This document shows positions 1 to 5,073 of a DNA stretch of 9,289 nt, piece after piece. The notes beneath the pieces were generated by a model. That model was not told where the DNA came from and ran no database searches. It saw only the letters and a program-made list of their open reading frames with translations. The translations under genes were made by a program, and so were the position numbers. Position 1 is the stretch's first letter; every line of letters starts with the position of its first letter. Source of the DNA: Candidatus Auribacterota bacterium (GTDB taxonomy: Bacteria; Auribacterota; JAFGBW01); NCBI GenBank assembly GCA_016932965.1, contig JAFGBW010000114.1, positions 1-9,289 on the forward strand, written 5' to 3'.

Positions 1-347
1 ACAAGCAGACAATCCCTGCTGTTAAACTGAAAATTCGCTAAAACACTTCTCATGATTTCCCCGTGGGAAGAAAAAACGGCTCTTGTTTTTAAGACATTTC
101 CCCTGTATCCGGTAAATTTTTTTTCAGTGGCATGCGGGTTATTCAGTTCAGAATCAAAAAACCGATAAACCGTTTTTGAATCTTCCGACCGCATGCAATC
201 ACCGCATTCATAAATGGATCTGAGAACCGTGCTTTTACCTGAACCGTTGGGTCCGATAATGATGTTCACCTGCTTGCTGAAACATATTTCTTTTTCACCT
301 TTTACACGCAACCCGTGATGAAAACATAGATGAATTTTTTTAAGCAT
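1..347 (-). CDS. P-loop AAA/ABC-type ATPase, N-terminal part (runs off left edge)
   Basis: The reading frame opens with ATG at 347 (MLKKIHLCFH...) and stays open to the window edge, giving about 115 residues. A Walker A motif GPNGSGKST lies at about residues 32-40, preceded by a beta-strand-like VNIII. This is the layout of AAA_15/AAA_21-type ATPases and ABC ATPases, where the domain begins with a short strand region and then the P-loop. A later SSHGE stretch may be the 'SGE'-like element of stand-alone AAA ATPases, but Walker B and the signature motif would lie outside the window. It starts 4 nt after the stop of the thiamine-binding protein gene, so it is probably the last or a late gene of the same transcript. 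No strong ribosome binding site is visible, which fits translational coupling. The substrate is unknown. No membrane component is visible here, so calling it a transporter subunit would be speculative. Confidence 0.8.
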   Translation of the reverse strand, partial: MLKKIHLCFHHGLRVKGEKEICFSKQVNIIIGPNGSGKSTVLRSIYECGDCMRSEDSKTVYRFFDSELNNPHATEKKFTGYRGNVLKTRAVFSSHGEIMRSVLANFQFNSRDCLL

Positions 348-351
348 AATC

Positions 352-654
352 TTATTTTAATTTTTTCCCCACAGAGGCTATTTTCGATTTCATGGAAACC
401 GCCTTGTCTTTTCTGTCATCTATTCTGATTGAGGTCACAACCCTGTTTACCCCCTGATTTAAAACGGCGCTGTGCATTTTAAATGCGATATTCAACAATG
501 TTTTTACAGAATCGGATTCAATGATCGTTCCCATTGAAGTGATTGAATATTTAACATCTTCATTTTTTAATATTTTTATGGACCGGGCGATATAGTGACT
601 GACGGACGGCGTTTGAGTCCCTAACGGAATCACGTTGATTTCCATGATAGGCAT
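352..654 (-). CDS. MTH1187/YqgV family thiamine-binding protein
   Basis: A 100-residue protein resembling the MTH1187/YqgV (DUF77, thiamine_BP) family: MEINVIPLGT at the start, SVSHYIARSIKIL, then YSITSMGTIIES, and a final helix with RVVTSIRIDDRKDK. Family members are small ferredoxin-like-fold cytoplasmic proteins that form oligomers; some bind thiamine. Length is typical for the family. The start at 654 is supported by a GAGGGG Shine-Dalgarno sequence 6 nt upstream that lies over the end of the thioredoxin gene. An internal ATG at 645 (MEINV) is an alternative closer to the usual family N-terminus. Only 3 nt separate it from thioredoxin upstream and 4 nt from the ATPase downstream, so the three are co-transcribed. 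Whether it delivers thiamine to the ATPase system or has an unrelated role cannot be seen from the sequence. Confidence 0.88.
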   Translation of the reverse strand: MPIMEINVIPLGTQTPSVSHYIARSIKILKNEDVKYSITSMGTIIESDSVKTLLNIAFKMHSAVLNQGVNRVVTSIRIDDRKDKAVSMKSKIASVGKKLK

Positions 655-657
655 TGT

Positions 658-993
658 TTACCCCTCATTTTTATTTTTTAAATAAGGTTCCAGTTTTGCA
701 AGAATATTTTCCTTTGGGCAGGCTCCGGTAATTCTCTCCGTCCCTTTATGATCATTAAAAATGATCAAGGTCGGTATTCCTGTGATCATATATTCCTTTG
801 AAATTTTCGGCGCTTCCTCCACATTTAATTTACATACCTTAACTATATCCCTGTATTCTTCGGCTATTTGCTTAACAACCGGAGCAACCATAAGGCAAGG
901 ACCGCACCATGGAGCCCAGAAATCCACTAATACAGGAATATCCGAGTCCAATACTTCCTGGTTAAAATTTGAATCATTTACCGTTACTTCCAT
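658..993 (-). CDS. trxA: Thioredoxin
   Basis: A 111-residue single-domain thioredoxin. The active site WCGPC has its redox cysteines at residues 30 and 33, in the context FWAPWCGPC. The cis-proline loop GIPTL is at residues 73-77, and the ITGACPKENI region matches the C-terminal strand and helix of the fold. There is no signal peptide, so it is cytoplasmic and would reduce protein disulfides using thioredoxin reductase, which is not in this window. Two further cysteines (54 and 92) lie outside the active site. The frame could begin 18 nt further upstream at a GTG, but that would place the strong AAAGGAGG Shine-Dalgarno inside the coding sequence. The ATG at 993 is therefore the better start. 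The gene sits between the uracil-DNA glycosylase-like gene and the thiamine-binding gene in one compact unit. Symbol given on family resemblance only. Confidence 0.95.
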   Translation of the reverse strand: MEVTVNDSNFNQEVLDSDIPVLVDFWAPWCGPCLMVAPVVKQIAEEYRDIVKVCKLNVEEAPKISKEYMITGIPTLIIFNDHKGTERITGACPKENILAKLEPYLKNKNEG

Positions 994-1000
994 ATCGGAA

Positions 1001-1008
1001 CCTCCTTT
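1001..1008 (-). promoter_or_regulatory. Ribosome binding site of thioredoxin
   Basis: AAAGGAGG on the minus strand, with 7 nt between it and the ATG at 993. It overlaps the last base of the TGA stop of the upstream glycosylase-like gene. It decides the start: the in-frame GTG at 1011 lies upstream of this site and is unlikely to be used. Confidence 0.85.
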
Positions 1009-1757
1009 CACAAGAATTTTAATTTTTCATTCAGACTTCCGTCAGGTAACATCCAATCCGAATGGGATTCCCCTTTTTCTTCCATTTTATAACGCACACA
1101 GGCCTTCCAATATCCTTTGCAATATAATTCCACCCATTTTCGCTCCAATCTTCCCTGCTCAAAATATGTTTTCATCGGACAGACAGGATACCATTTACAC
1201 TCATTTAAAAGCACACCAAGCCTTCGGTAGTTACGGGTCATTTCCTGTTCCTGCAACGGATTATGAAGGAGCGCTGAAGGATGTCTCAGCGAGTACACCT
1301 TAAATTGATCGAATAACTGAAGTTTTCCAAAAAGCGGATTGATTCCTGATTTCAACAAACAGCCGGAATTGTATTTTCCGAAAACAAATTTGATGGAATC
1401 ATACCCCAATGGCACCAAAACGCGGGGCTTAATCCGTTCTATTTCCCTGGTTAAATACCGGGTGCATGTTTCAATCTCATCCGGTTTCGGCTTTCGATAC
1501 TTCGGCAGCATGCATTTCACCAGGTTGGTCATATAAACGTCTTTTCGGGTGATCCCCGCCATTTTCAATAGATCATCCAGAACTCTTCCTGAAGGGCCGG
1601 TAAACATTAGGCCGGTTTTATCCTCCTTTTCACCCGGGGCCTGCGCAATAAGGAAAAGCGGTGAATCCGTATTGCCTTCCCCGCAAAGAACATTTGTTCG
1701 TGTTTCTGACAGGCGGCATTGACGGCAGTTTTTTATTTCTTCGTTTATGTATTTCAT
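1008..1757 (-). CDS. Uracil-DNA glycosylase family protein (family 4-like) with C-terminal Cys-rich extension
   Basis: A 249-residue protein. Residues 1-180 match the family-4 (Fe-S) uracil-DNA glycosylase fold. CRQC (Cys11, Cys14) and Cys82 plus Cys98 have the spacing of the four [4Fe-4S] ligands. APGEKED (40-46) followed by GLMFTGPSGRVLDDLL is motif A, and TNLVKCMLP is the usual segment before the third ligand. RHPSALLH (158-165) is the catalytic His motif region. Such enzymes remove uracil from DNA to start base-excision repair. The usual Glu of motif A (GE[AG]PG) is Gln here (AQAPG). After residue 185 there is an extra module of about 60 residues with four more cysteines (187, 193, 213, 220), ending in an LPDG motif; it is not part of the core glycosylase. 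The extension may bind a metal or a second cluster. The ATG at 1757 fits the domain start, though no clear Shine-Dalgarno precedes it. Uracil specificity is inferred. Confidence 0.85.
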   Translation of the reverse strand: MKYINEEIKNCRQCRLSETRTNVLCGEGNTDSPLFLIAQAPGEKEDKTGLMFTGPSGRVLDDLLKMAGITRKDVYMTNLVKCMLPKYRKPKPDEIETCTRYLTREIERIKPRVLVPLGYDSIKFVFGKYNSGCLLKSGINPLFGKLQLFDQFKVYSLRHPSALLHNPLQEQEMTRNYRRLGVLLNECKWYPVCPMKTYFEQGRLERKWVELYCKGYWKACVRYKMEEKGESHSDWMLPDGSLNEKLKFL

Positions 1758-1776
1758 GAATTTGAAAAATATGGAC

Positions 1777-1989
1777 TCAATGGCAGGCCGGGCAGGTTCC
1801 CGTGGGACAGCCAGGTTCTGAATCGTTTCTTTTATCGGATCCTCCCCCGATGCTGAAACCGCTGATCATTTTTTCAATACGGGTGCTTTTGCATTTATGA
1901 CACTGAAATTCTGTTTTTTCAGAAGTCACCCCGACTAATAATTCAAATGGTTCATTGCAATCCTTACAACGGTAGCTGTAAACGGGCAT
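1777..1989 (-). CDS. FmdB-family zinc ribbon protein
   Basis: A 70-residue protein beginning MPVYSYRCKDC, the hallmark of the FmdB/CxxC_CXXC_SSSS zinc ribbon family. Two CxxC pairs (Cys8/Cys11 and Cys30/Cys33) form the predicted zinc site. EFQCHKCKS and KMISGFS are typical of the family. A Gly/Ser linker leads to a Cys-rich tail (Cys61, Cys66, Cys69, then His70), also common in this family. The function of the family is not established. It was named after a putative regulator beside formylmethanofuran dehydrogenase or amidase genes, and a DNA- or protein-binding role is only a guess. A GGAG Shine-Dalgarno lies 8 nt before the ATG. It is the second gene of the unit, 15 nt after the ArsR-family gene and 19 nt before the glycosylase-like gene. 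Confidence 0.92.
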   Translation of the reverse strand: MPVYSYRCKDCNEPFELLVGVTSEKTEFQCHKCKSTRIEKMISGFSIGGGSDKRNDSEPGCPTGTCPACH

Positions 1990-2004
1990 GTTGATGACTC
2001 CATT

Positions 2005-2271
2005 TTATTGAAAAACAGTTAATATTTTTTTTATCAGTTTAGGATTTTTCAAAAAATAACATTTCATATTTCCATTTTGCCTGCAATCCACGATGCCGTG
2101 CAACCGCAAAAGACTCAAATGCTGGGAAACATTTGCCTGTCTGCCGGTGATCAGTCCGGTGATGTCATTGACGCACTGGGGCCCCCTTGATAATCGTATG
2201 ATGATTTTCAGCCGTGTCGGATGGGCCATCGCTTTCAGATAATTGCTGATCTGTATGTAATCCATCATCAC
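2005..2271 (-). CDS. ArsR/SmtB-family winged-helix transcriptional regulator
   Basis: An 88-residue single-domain winged helix protein. YLKAMAHPTRLKII is the family's alpha-1/2 signature, RQANVSQHLSLLR is the recognition helix region, and GIVDCRQNGNMKCYFL forms the beta wing. Members are usually dimeric repressors that leave the DNA when they bind metal or when thiols are oxidised or persulfidated. The classic ELCVCDL metal motif is degraded to PQCVNDI: Cys33 is kept and the second Cys is Asn35. Two further cysteines, 63 and 71, lie in the wing. This three-Cys pattern points to a thiol or sulfide sensor rather than classic arsenic sensing, but that is inference. It heads the leftward gene unit and lies opposite the MBL genes, so it probably controls its own operon and perhaps the divergent one. 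Three ATG codons in a row (2271, 2268, 2265) make the exact start uncertain, and no clear Shine-Dalgarno is present. Confidence 0.9.
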   Translation of the reverse strand: MMMDYIQISNYLKAMAHPTRLKIIIRLSRGPQCVNDITGLITGRQANVSQHLSLLRLHGIVDCRQNGNMKCYFLKNPKLIKKILTVFQ

Positions 2272-2286
2272 GAAAAATAAAAGTTT

Positions 2287-2302
2287 ATTCGAATATTTGA
2301 AT
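2287..2302. promoter_or_regulatory. Candidate ArsR-type operator, ATTC-N8-GAAT
   Basis: A 16-bp near-perfect palindrome, ATTCGAATATTTGAAT, in which only one symmetric base pair breaks the symmetry. It starts 15 bp upstream of the regulator's ATG. The ATTC-N8-GAAT form is the one I recall for operators of the sulfide/persulfide-sensing ArsR proteins (SqrR/BigR/YgaV group); this is from memory and unchecked. The position suits autorepression and overlaps the possible -35 of the opposite gene. Confidence 0.6.
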
Positions 2303-2324
2303 ATACTTTACTCCTCTCTAATTT
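2297..2324 (+). promoter_or_regulatory. Possible sigma-70-like promoter for the MBL genes
   Basis: TTGAAT (2297-2302), 16 nt, then TAATTT (2319-2324). The -35 box shares its bases with the right half of the ATTC-N8-GAAT palindrome, so a protein bound there would block it. Both boxes are weak matches; the call is tentative. Confidence 0.25.
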
Positions 2325-2347
2325 ATTTGTAAATTATCTTTTCCGGA

Positions 2348-2371
2348 TTGAATCCATTATCCCGGATTCAA
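2348..2371. promoter_or_regulatory. Perfect 8-bp inverted repeat before the MBL genes
   Basis: TTGAATCC (2348-2355) and GGATTCAA (2364-2371) are exact reverse complements separated by 8 nt. The repeat ends 34 nt before the ATG at 2406. It could be a second operator or an mRNA hairpin in the 5' leader. There is no T-run after it, so it is not a terminator. Confidence 0.5.
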
Positions 2372-2405
2372 GACCGTTCCATCTGAAAACAAAAAACATC
2401 CAACC

Positions 2406-3230
2406 ATGAAACTGACCGTTTTAGCAGACAACAATACGATAACGGACCGGTATTATTTTGCCGAGCCGGCGGTTTCTTACTGGATAGAAGCAGATAATAA
2501 AAACATCCTCTTTGATGTCGGGTATTCGGACTTATTCATCAAAAATGCGGAATTGCTGCATATTGATTTGAAAAAAGCGGATCATCTTGTTTTATCACAT
2601 GGACATATGGATCATACAGGCGGACTCCAATCCTATATTGATCTGGCCGGCAAAAGAACCAAAAGCACAACATTGATCGCGCATCCCCTTGTCTTTAATA
2701 AAAAAATTTATCCGGGATTCGGCAGCATCGGAATCCGAAAAAGCAAAAAGGAAATACAAGGCCGTTTTAATTTGCACCTCTCAAAAACCCCCCTATGGCT
2801 GACGGAAAACCTCTGTTTTTTGGGAGAGATCCCCAGAAAAAACAATTTCGAAGCAAGAAAACCGCTCGGCTTTGTCATGAAAAACGGAAAAAAATTCCCC
2901 GATTATTCAGCGGATGACAGCGCATTAGCGTATCGATCAAGCAAGGGGATCATTGTCATCACCGGATGCTCTCATTCCGGTATCGTCAATATCACTGAAT
3001 ATGCAAAAAAAATCTGCGGTAATGAGAAGATACTGGATATCATCGGCGGCCTTCATCTTTTGAATGCCAGTAAAAGCCTTCTTCAAAAAACCATCCGCTA
3101 TTTTAAATCCAATAAGATTACAGCGTTTCATCCCTGTCACTGCACGGACCTCAAGGCTAAAATTGAGCTCGGAAAACATTTTCCCATACAGGAAACGGGT
3201 TCAGGATCCATTCTAACATACAGGAGTTGA
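2406..3230 (+). CDS. MBL-fold metallo-hydrolase (COG1237-type)
   Basis: A 274-residue metallo-beta-lactamase-fold protein. The metal motif SHGHMDH gives ligands His65, His67, Asp69 and His70. ITGCSHSGIVN supplies His190, GGLHL supplies His217, and the protein ends with the HPCHCTD segment (242-248). GEIPRKNNFE and the final TGSGSIL also fit the COG1237 group. That group includes the archaeal dihydropterin-ribofuranosyl-aminobenzene phosphate synthase-like proteins, but most bacterial members have no known substrate. There is no signal peptide, so it is cytoplasmic. The frame begins at the conserved family start (MKLTVLADNN), although no good Shine-Dalgarno is present. It lies opposite the ArsR-family regulator behind two inverted repeats, and is followed after 7 nt by a second MBL gene. 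The reaction cannot be assigned from the sequence. Confidence 0.9.
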   Translation: MKLTVLADNNTITDRYYFAEPAVSYWIEADNKNILFDVGYSDLFIKNAELLHIDLKKADHLVLSHGHMDHTGGLQSYIDLAGKRTKSTTLIAHPLVFNKKIYPGFGSIGIRKSKKEIQGRFNLHLSKTPLWLTENLCFLGEIPRKNNFEARKPLGFVMKNGKKFPDYSADDSALAYRSSKGIIVITGCSHSGIVNITEYAKKICGNEKILDIIGGLHLLNASKSLLQKTIRYFKSNKITAFHPCHCTDLKAKIELGKHFPIQETGSGSILTYRS

Positions 3231-3237
3231 TAAGGTC

Positions 3238-3966
3238 ATGGCTGAAATGACAATCACTGTTTTATGTGATGATATCAACGGAGCCATGCAGGGATTCAAG
3301 AAAGATCCGGGATTTGCTGCAGCGATCAAAACCGGTCATGAAATCATTTTATTTGATACAGGAATGTATGCAGCCAATCTGTCTAATAATCTCGATGCAG
3401 CCGGTATCCATGCAGAGGATATTGACGCTGTGATACTCAGTCATAATCATAATGATCATGTTGACGGACTCACGGCCATTTTCAATAAAAATCCGGATAT
3501 TCCGGTTTATATTCACAACATGTGGGAAAAAGGCATTGCCTTTCAGGGCATGAACATTCCGGTCAAAAATAAACAAAAAGTAGAAAATCCCGGGAAACAA
3601 GCCGGCCTTCCAAAAAACATATTAATAACCAGTCCTCTTTATTCCGCTGATTACGACGGAATAAGGGAACAGGCTGTGATGATCCTTCTTAAAAATAGTT
3701 TTATTTTCCTTTGCGGCTGCTGTCACCCGGGATTAACTGATTTTCTGGCTTTAAGAGAATCACTGGGTATTGATAAAGAAATGCCTTTTCATGTATTGGG
3801 AGGAATGCACCAATTCGGGTTTCCGGACAAGGAGGCGGTTGAATTAAAATCAAGGATACAATCGATCATACTCTGTCATTGCACTCATAATATAGAACTG
3901 TTTAAAAGACAATTTGAAGACAAATGCGAACTGGCTGCCCTTGGAAAAAAATATCATTTTGAATGA
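3238..3966 (+). CDS. Second MBL-fold metallo-hydrolase
   Basis: A 242-residue paralogue of the gene before it. Metal motif SHNHNDH gives His69, His71, Asp73 and His74; CGCCHPG carries His163; GGMHQF carries His191; and CHCTH is at 213-217. It shares the TVL-D start and the LFDTG strand with the first protein but lacks the GEIPR...FE middle segment and is shorter. All expected metal ligands appear to be present, so it should be active as a hydrolase, with unknown substrate. Only 7 nt separate it from the first gene, and AGGAG and AAGG sequences lie just upstream, so the two are co-translated. The different middle region suggests a different substrate rather than simple redundancy; this is inference. 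Confidence 0.88.
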   Translation: MAEMTITVLCDDINGAMQGFKKDPGFAAAIKTGHEIILFDTGMYAANLSNNLDAAGIHAEDIDAVILSHNHNDHVDGLTAIFNKNPDIPVYIHNMWEKGIAFQGMNIPVKNKQKVENPGKQAGLPKNILITSPLYSADYDGIREQAVMILLKNSFIFLCGCCHPGLTDFLALRESLGIDKEMPFHVLGGMHQFGFPDKEAVELKSRIQSIILCHCTHNIELFKRQFEDKCELAALGKKYHFE

Positions 3967-4200
3967 AAAAGGCGATAACGCTATAACAGGAACAATGCCG
4001 GCAGATGATCCTACTCATTTTACTCCGGCATAACCGATGACGGAAGTCCGGTTTCATACAAACAATTGAGGACTTCTTTGATTCCCGGATGGGACGGCTT
4101 TCAGTCTGATATTCCAGACTGATATGGTTCAGGGCGTTTTTCCCCTTCCGGACACTCAATGCGGACTGATGAAATCTAACCACGAAGGAGAATGAAAACA
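3967..4200. other. Non-coding stretch with three successive inverted repeats
   Basis: No convincing gene is visible. There are three perfect 7-bp inverted repeats in a row: ATGCCGG/CCGGCAT (3995-4001 with 4025-4031), GAAGTCC/GGACTTC (4043-4049 with 4070-4076) and CAGTCTG/CAGACTG (4102-4108 with 4115-4121, 6-nt loop). None is followed by a clean T-run, so they are not classical terminators. They could be stem-loops in the mRNA between the MBL and zinc-ribbon genes, or a small structured RNA. The stretch ends with the AAGGAG Shine-Dalgarno of the next gene (4185-4190). Confidence 0.5.
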
Positions 4201-4767
4201 ATGAAATGTCTTAAATGCGGCGCTGAATATAATGATGGATTCAATACGTGCGCGGACTGCCATGTTCCGCTCGTGCCTGACGATTATGAACCTGATAAGC
4301 CTGATGGAAATAATCCGAGTGCAAAACCGGCAACTCCTGACGAGAAGGATGGATCTGTTTCTGCTCCGTTTATTTCCTGTCTTGAATCTATGGGGTTTGT
4401 GATTGAAAAAGAAGGCGATTCGCTGAGCGCCTCGCATCCGAATTTCGACACGATTCTTCTTTCGGAATATGAAAAAGGGATCATGTTTGAAATCTGGTAT
4501 CATCCTACAGATCATGCAAAATCAAACAGGGAAGAGTATCTTGAATTCGTGAATCAGTGCAATAATGATGTGCCCATTATGCGCGCAACAGCGCGGAACG
4601 AGGAGAACGTATTTGTGCTGGATACCTGGATTCCAGGCGTCTATGATAAAGAAAAATCTGATATTTTTATAAAACTTATCCTCGCCGAAATCACAGGCGT
4701 TCTCTTTAAAAATCCCGGATTTTCAACATTTCTGGAAAAATGGGCTTCAGCAAAGGAAGAAGATTAA
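4201..4767 (+). CDS. Zinc ribbon plus YbjN-like domain protein
   Basis: A 188-residue two-part protein. Residues 1-24 form a zinc ribbon, CLKC...CADC (Cys3, Cys6, Cys17, Cys20), with the start MKCLKCGAEY common in such proteins. A Pro/Asp/Lys-rich linker of about 30 residues follows. From about residue 56 there is a compact alpha/beta domain that resembles the YbjN/type III secretion chaperone-like fold: EYLEFVNQCNND, FVLDTWIPGVYDKEK and FIKLILAEITG. YbjN-like proteins are thought to act as protein-binding or chaperone-type factors, so it may bind a partner; the role is unknown. It is cytoplasmic. The frame could start at the ATG at 4192, but that leaves only 1 nt after AAGGAG. The ATG at 4201 has 10 nt and gives the family-like N-terminus. 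It is about 230 nt from the MBL genes, so it may be a separate transcript. Confidence 0.75.
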   Translation: MKCLKCGAEYNDGFNTCADCHVPLVPDDYEPDKPDGNNPSAKPATPDEKDGSVSAPFISCLESMGFVIEKEGDSLSASHPNFDTILLSEYEKGIMFEIWYHPTDHAKSNREEYLEFVNQCNNDVPIMRATARNEENVFVLDTWIPGVYDKEKSDIFIKLILAEITGVLFKNPGFSTFLEKWASAKEED

Positions 4768-5073
4768 AATGCAAGTCAGGAGGCCGGGATTCTTTCATAG
4801 GGGCATTCAATGAATCCCTCTCTGCATGCTTTATTAATTTCTCCCACTTTGCTTCTTTTCCGAACATCATGTCACTAAATATGTTACTGATTATTCGTTT
4901 CCATTCTTGAAATATCTGGTAATCTCTACAAAAAAAAGTTATCCGCAAAAAGAGAAGAAATACTCAATTGTTTCTAAATATTTTTAAAATATGACGGGAA
5001 ATGTATGAAAATCAAAGACATAACCGAGACCCGTTCAATGGCGGTCCTGAAGATATTGAGGAACCGGTAACCG
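4768..5073. other. AT-rich spacer between the YbjN-like and nuclease genes
   Basis: No well-supported gene. It contains a 7-bp inverted repeat GGGATTC/GAATCCC (4786-4792 with 4812-4818, 19-nt loop) just after the stop of the YbjN-like gene, without a T-run. It also contains a perfect 15-bp AT palindrome ATATTTTTAAAATAT (4978-4992) about 80 nt before the nuclease start, which could be part of its promoter region or an operator. A minus-strand frame (4948 to 4706) reads plausibly in places but overlaps the end of the YbjN-like gene and matches nothing I know. Two short plus-strand frames from 5001 and 5005 are not convincing. Confidence 0.5.

Noticed and set aside
761-1303. Plus-strand 180-codon frame
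   Set aside because: It lies opposite the thioredoxin and glycosylase-like genes, has no recognisable motif, and both opposite genes carry clear family signatures.
3902-4201. Minus-strand 99-codon frame after the second MBL gene
   Set aside because: Composition is irregular with no motif, it overlaps the end of the MBL gene, and no ribosome binding site is seen. The stretch is better described as non-coding with hairpins.
4786-4818. Terminator after the YbjN-like gene
   Set aside because: The 7-bp stem has a 19-nt loop and no T-run, so it does not look like an intrinsic terminator.
4706-4948. Minus-strand 80-codon frame with a protein-like part (MMFGKEAKWEKLIKHAERD)
   Set aside because: It overlaps the end of the YbjN-like gene on the other strand and has no recognisable family. 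It might be a gene remnant, but support is too weak.
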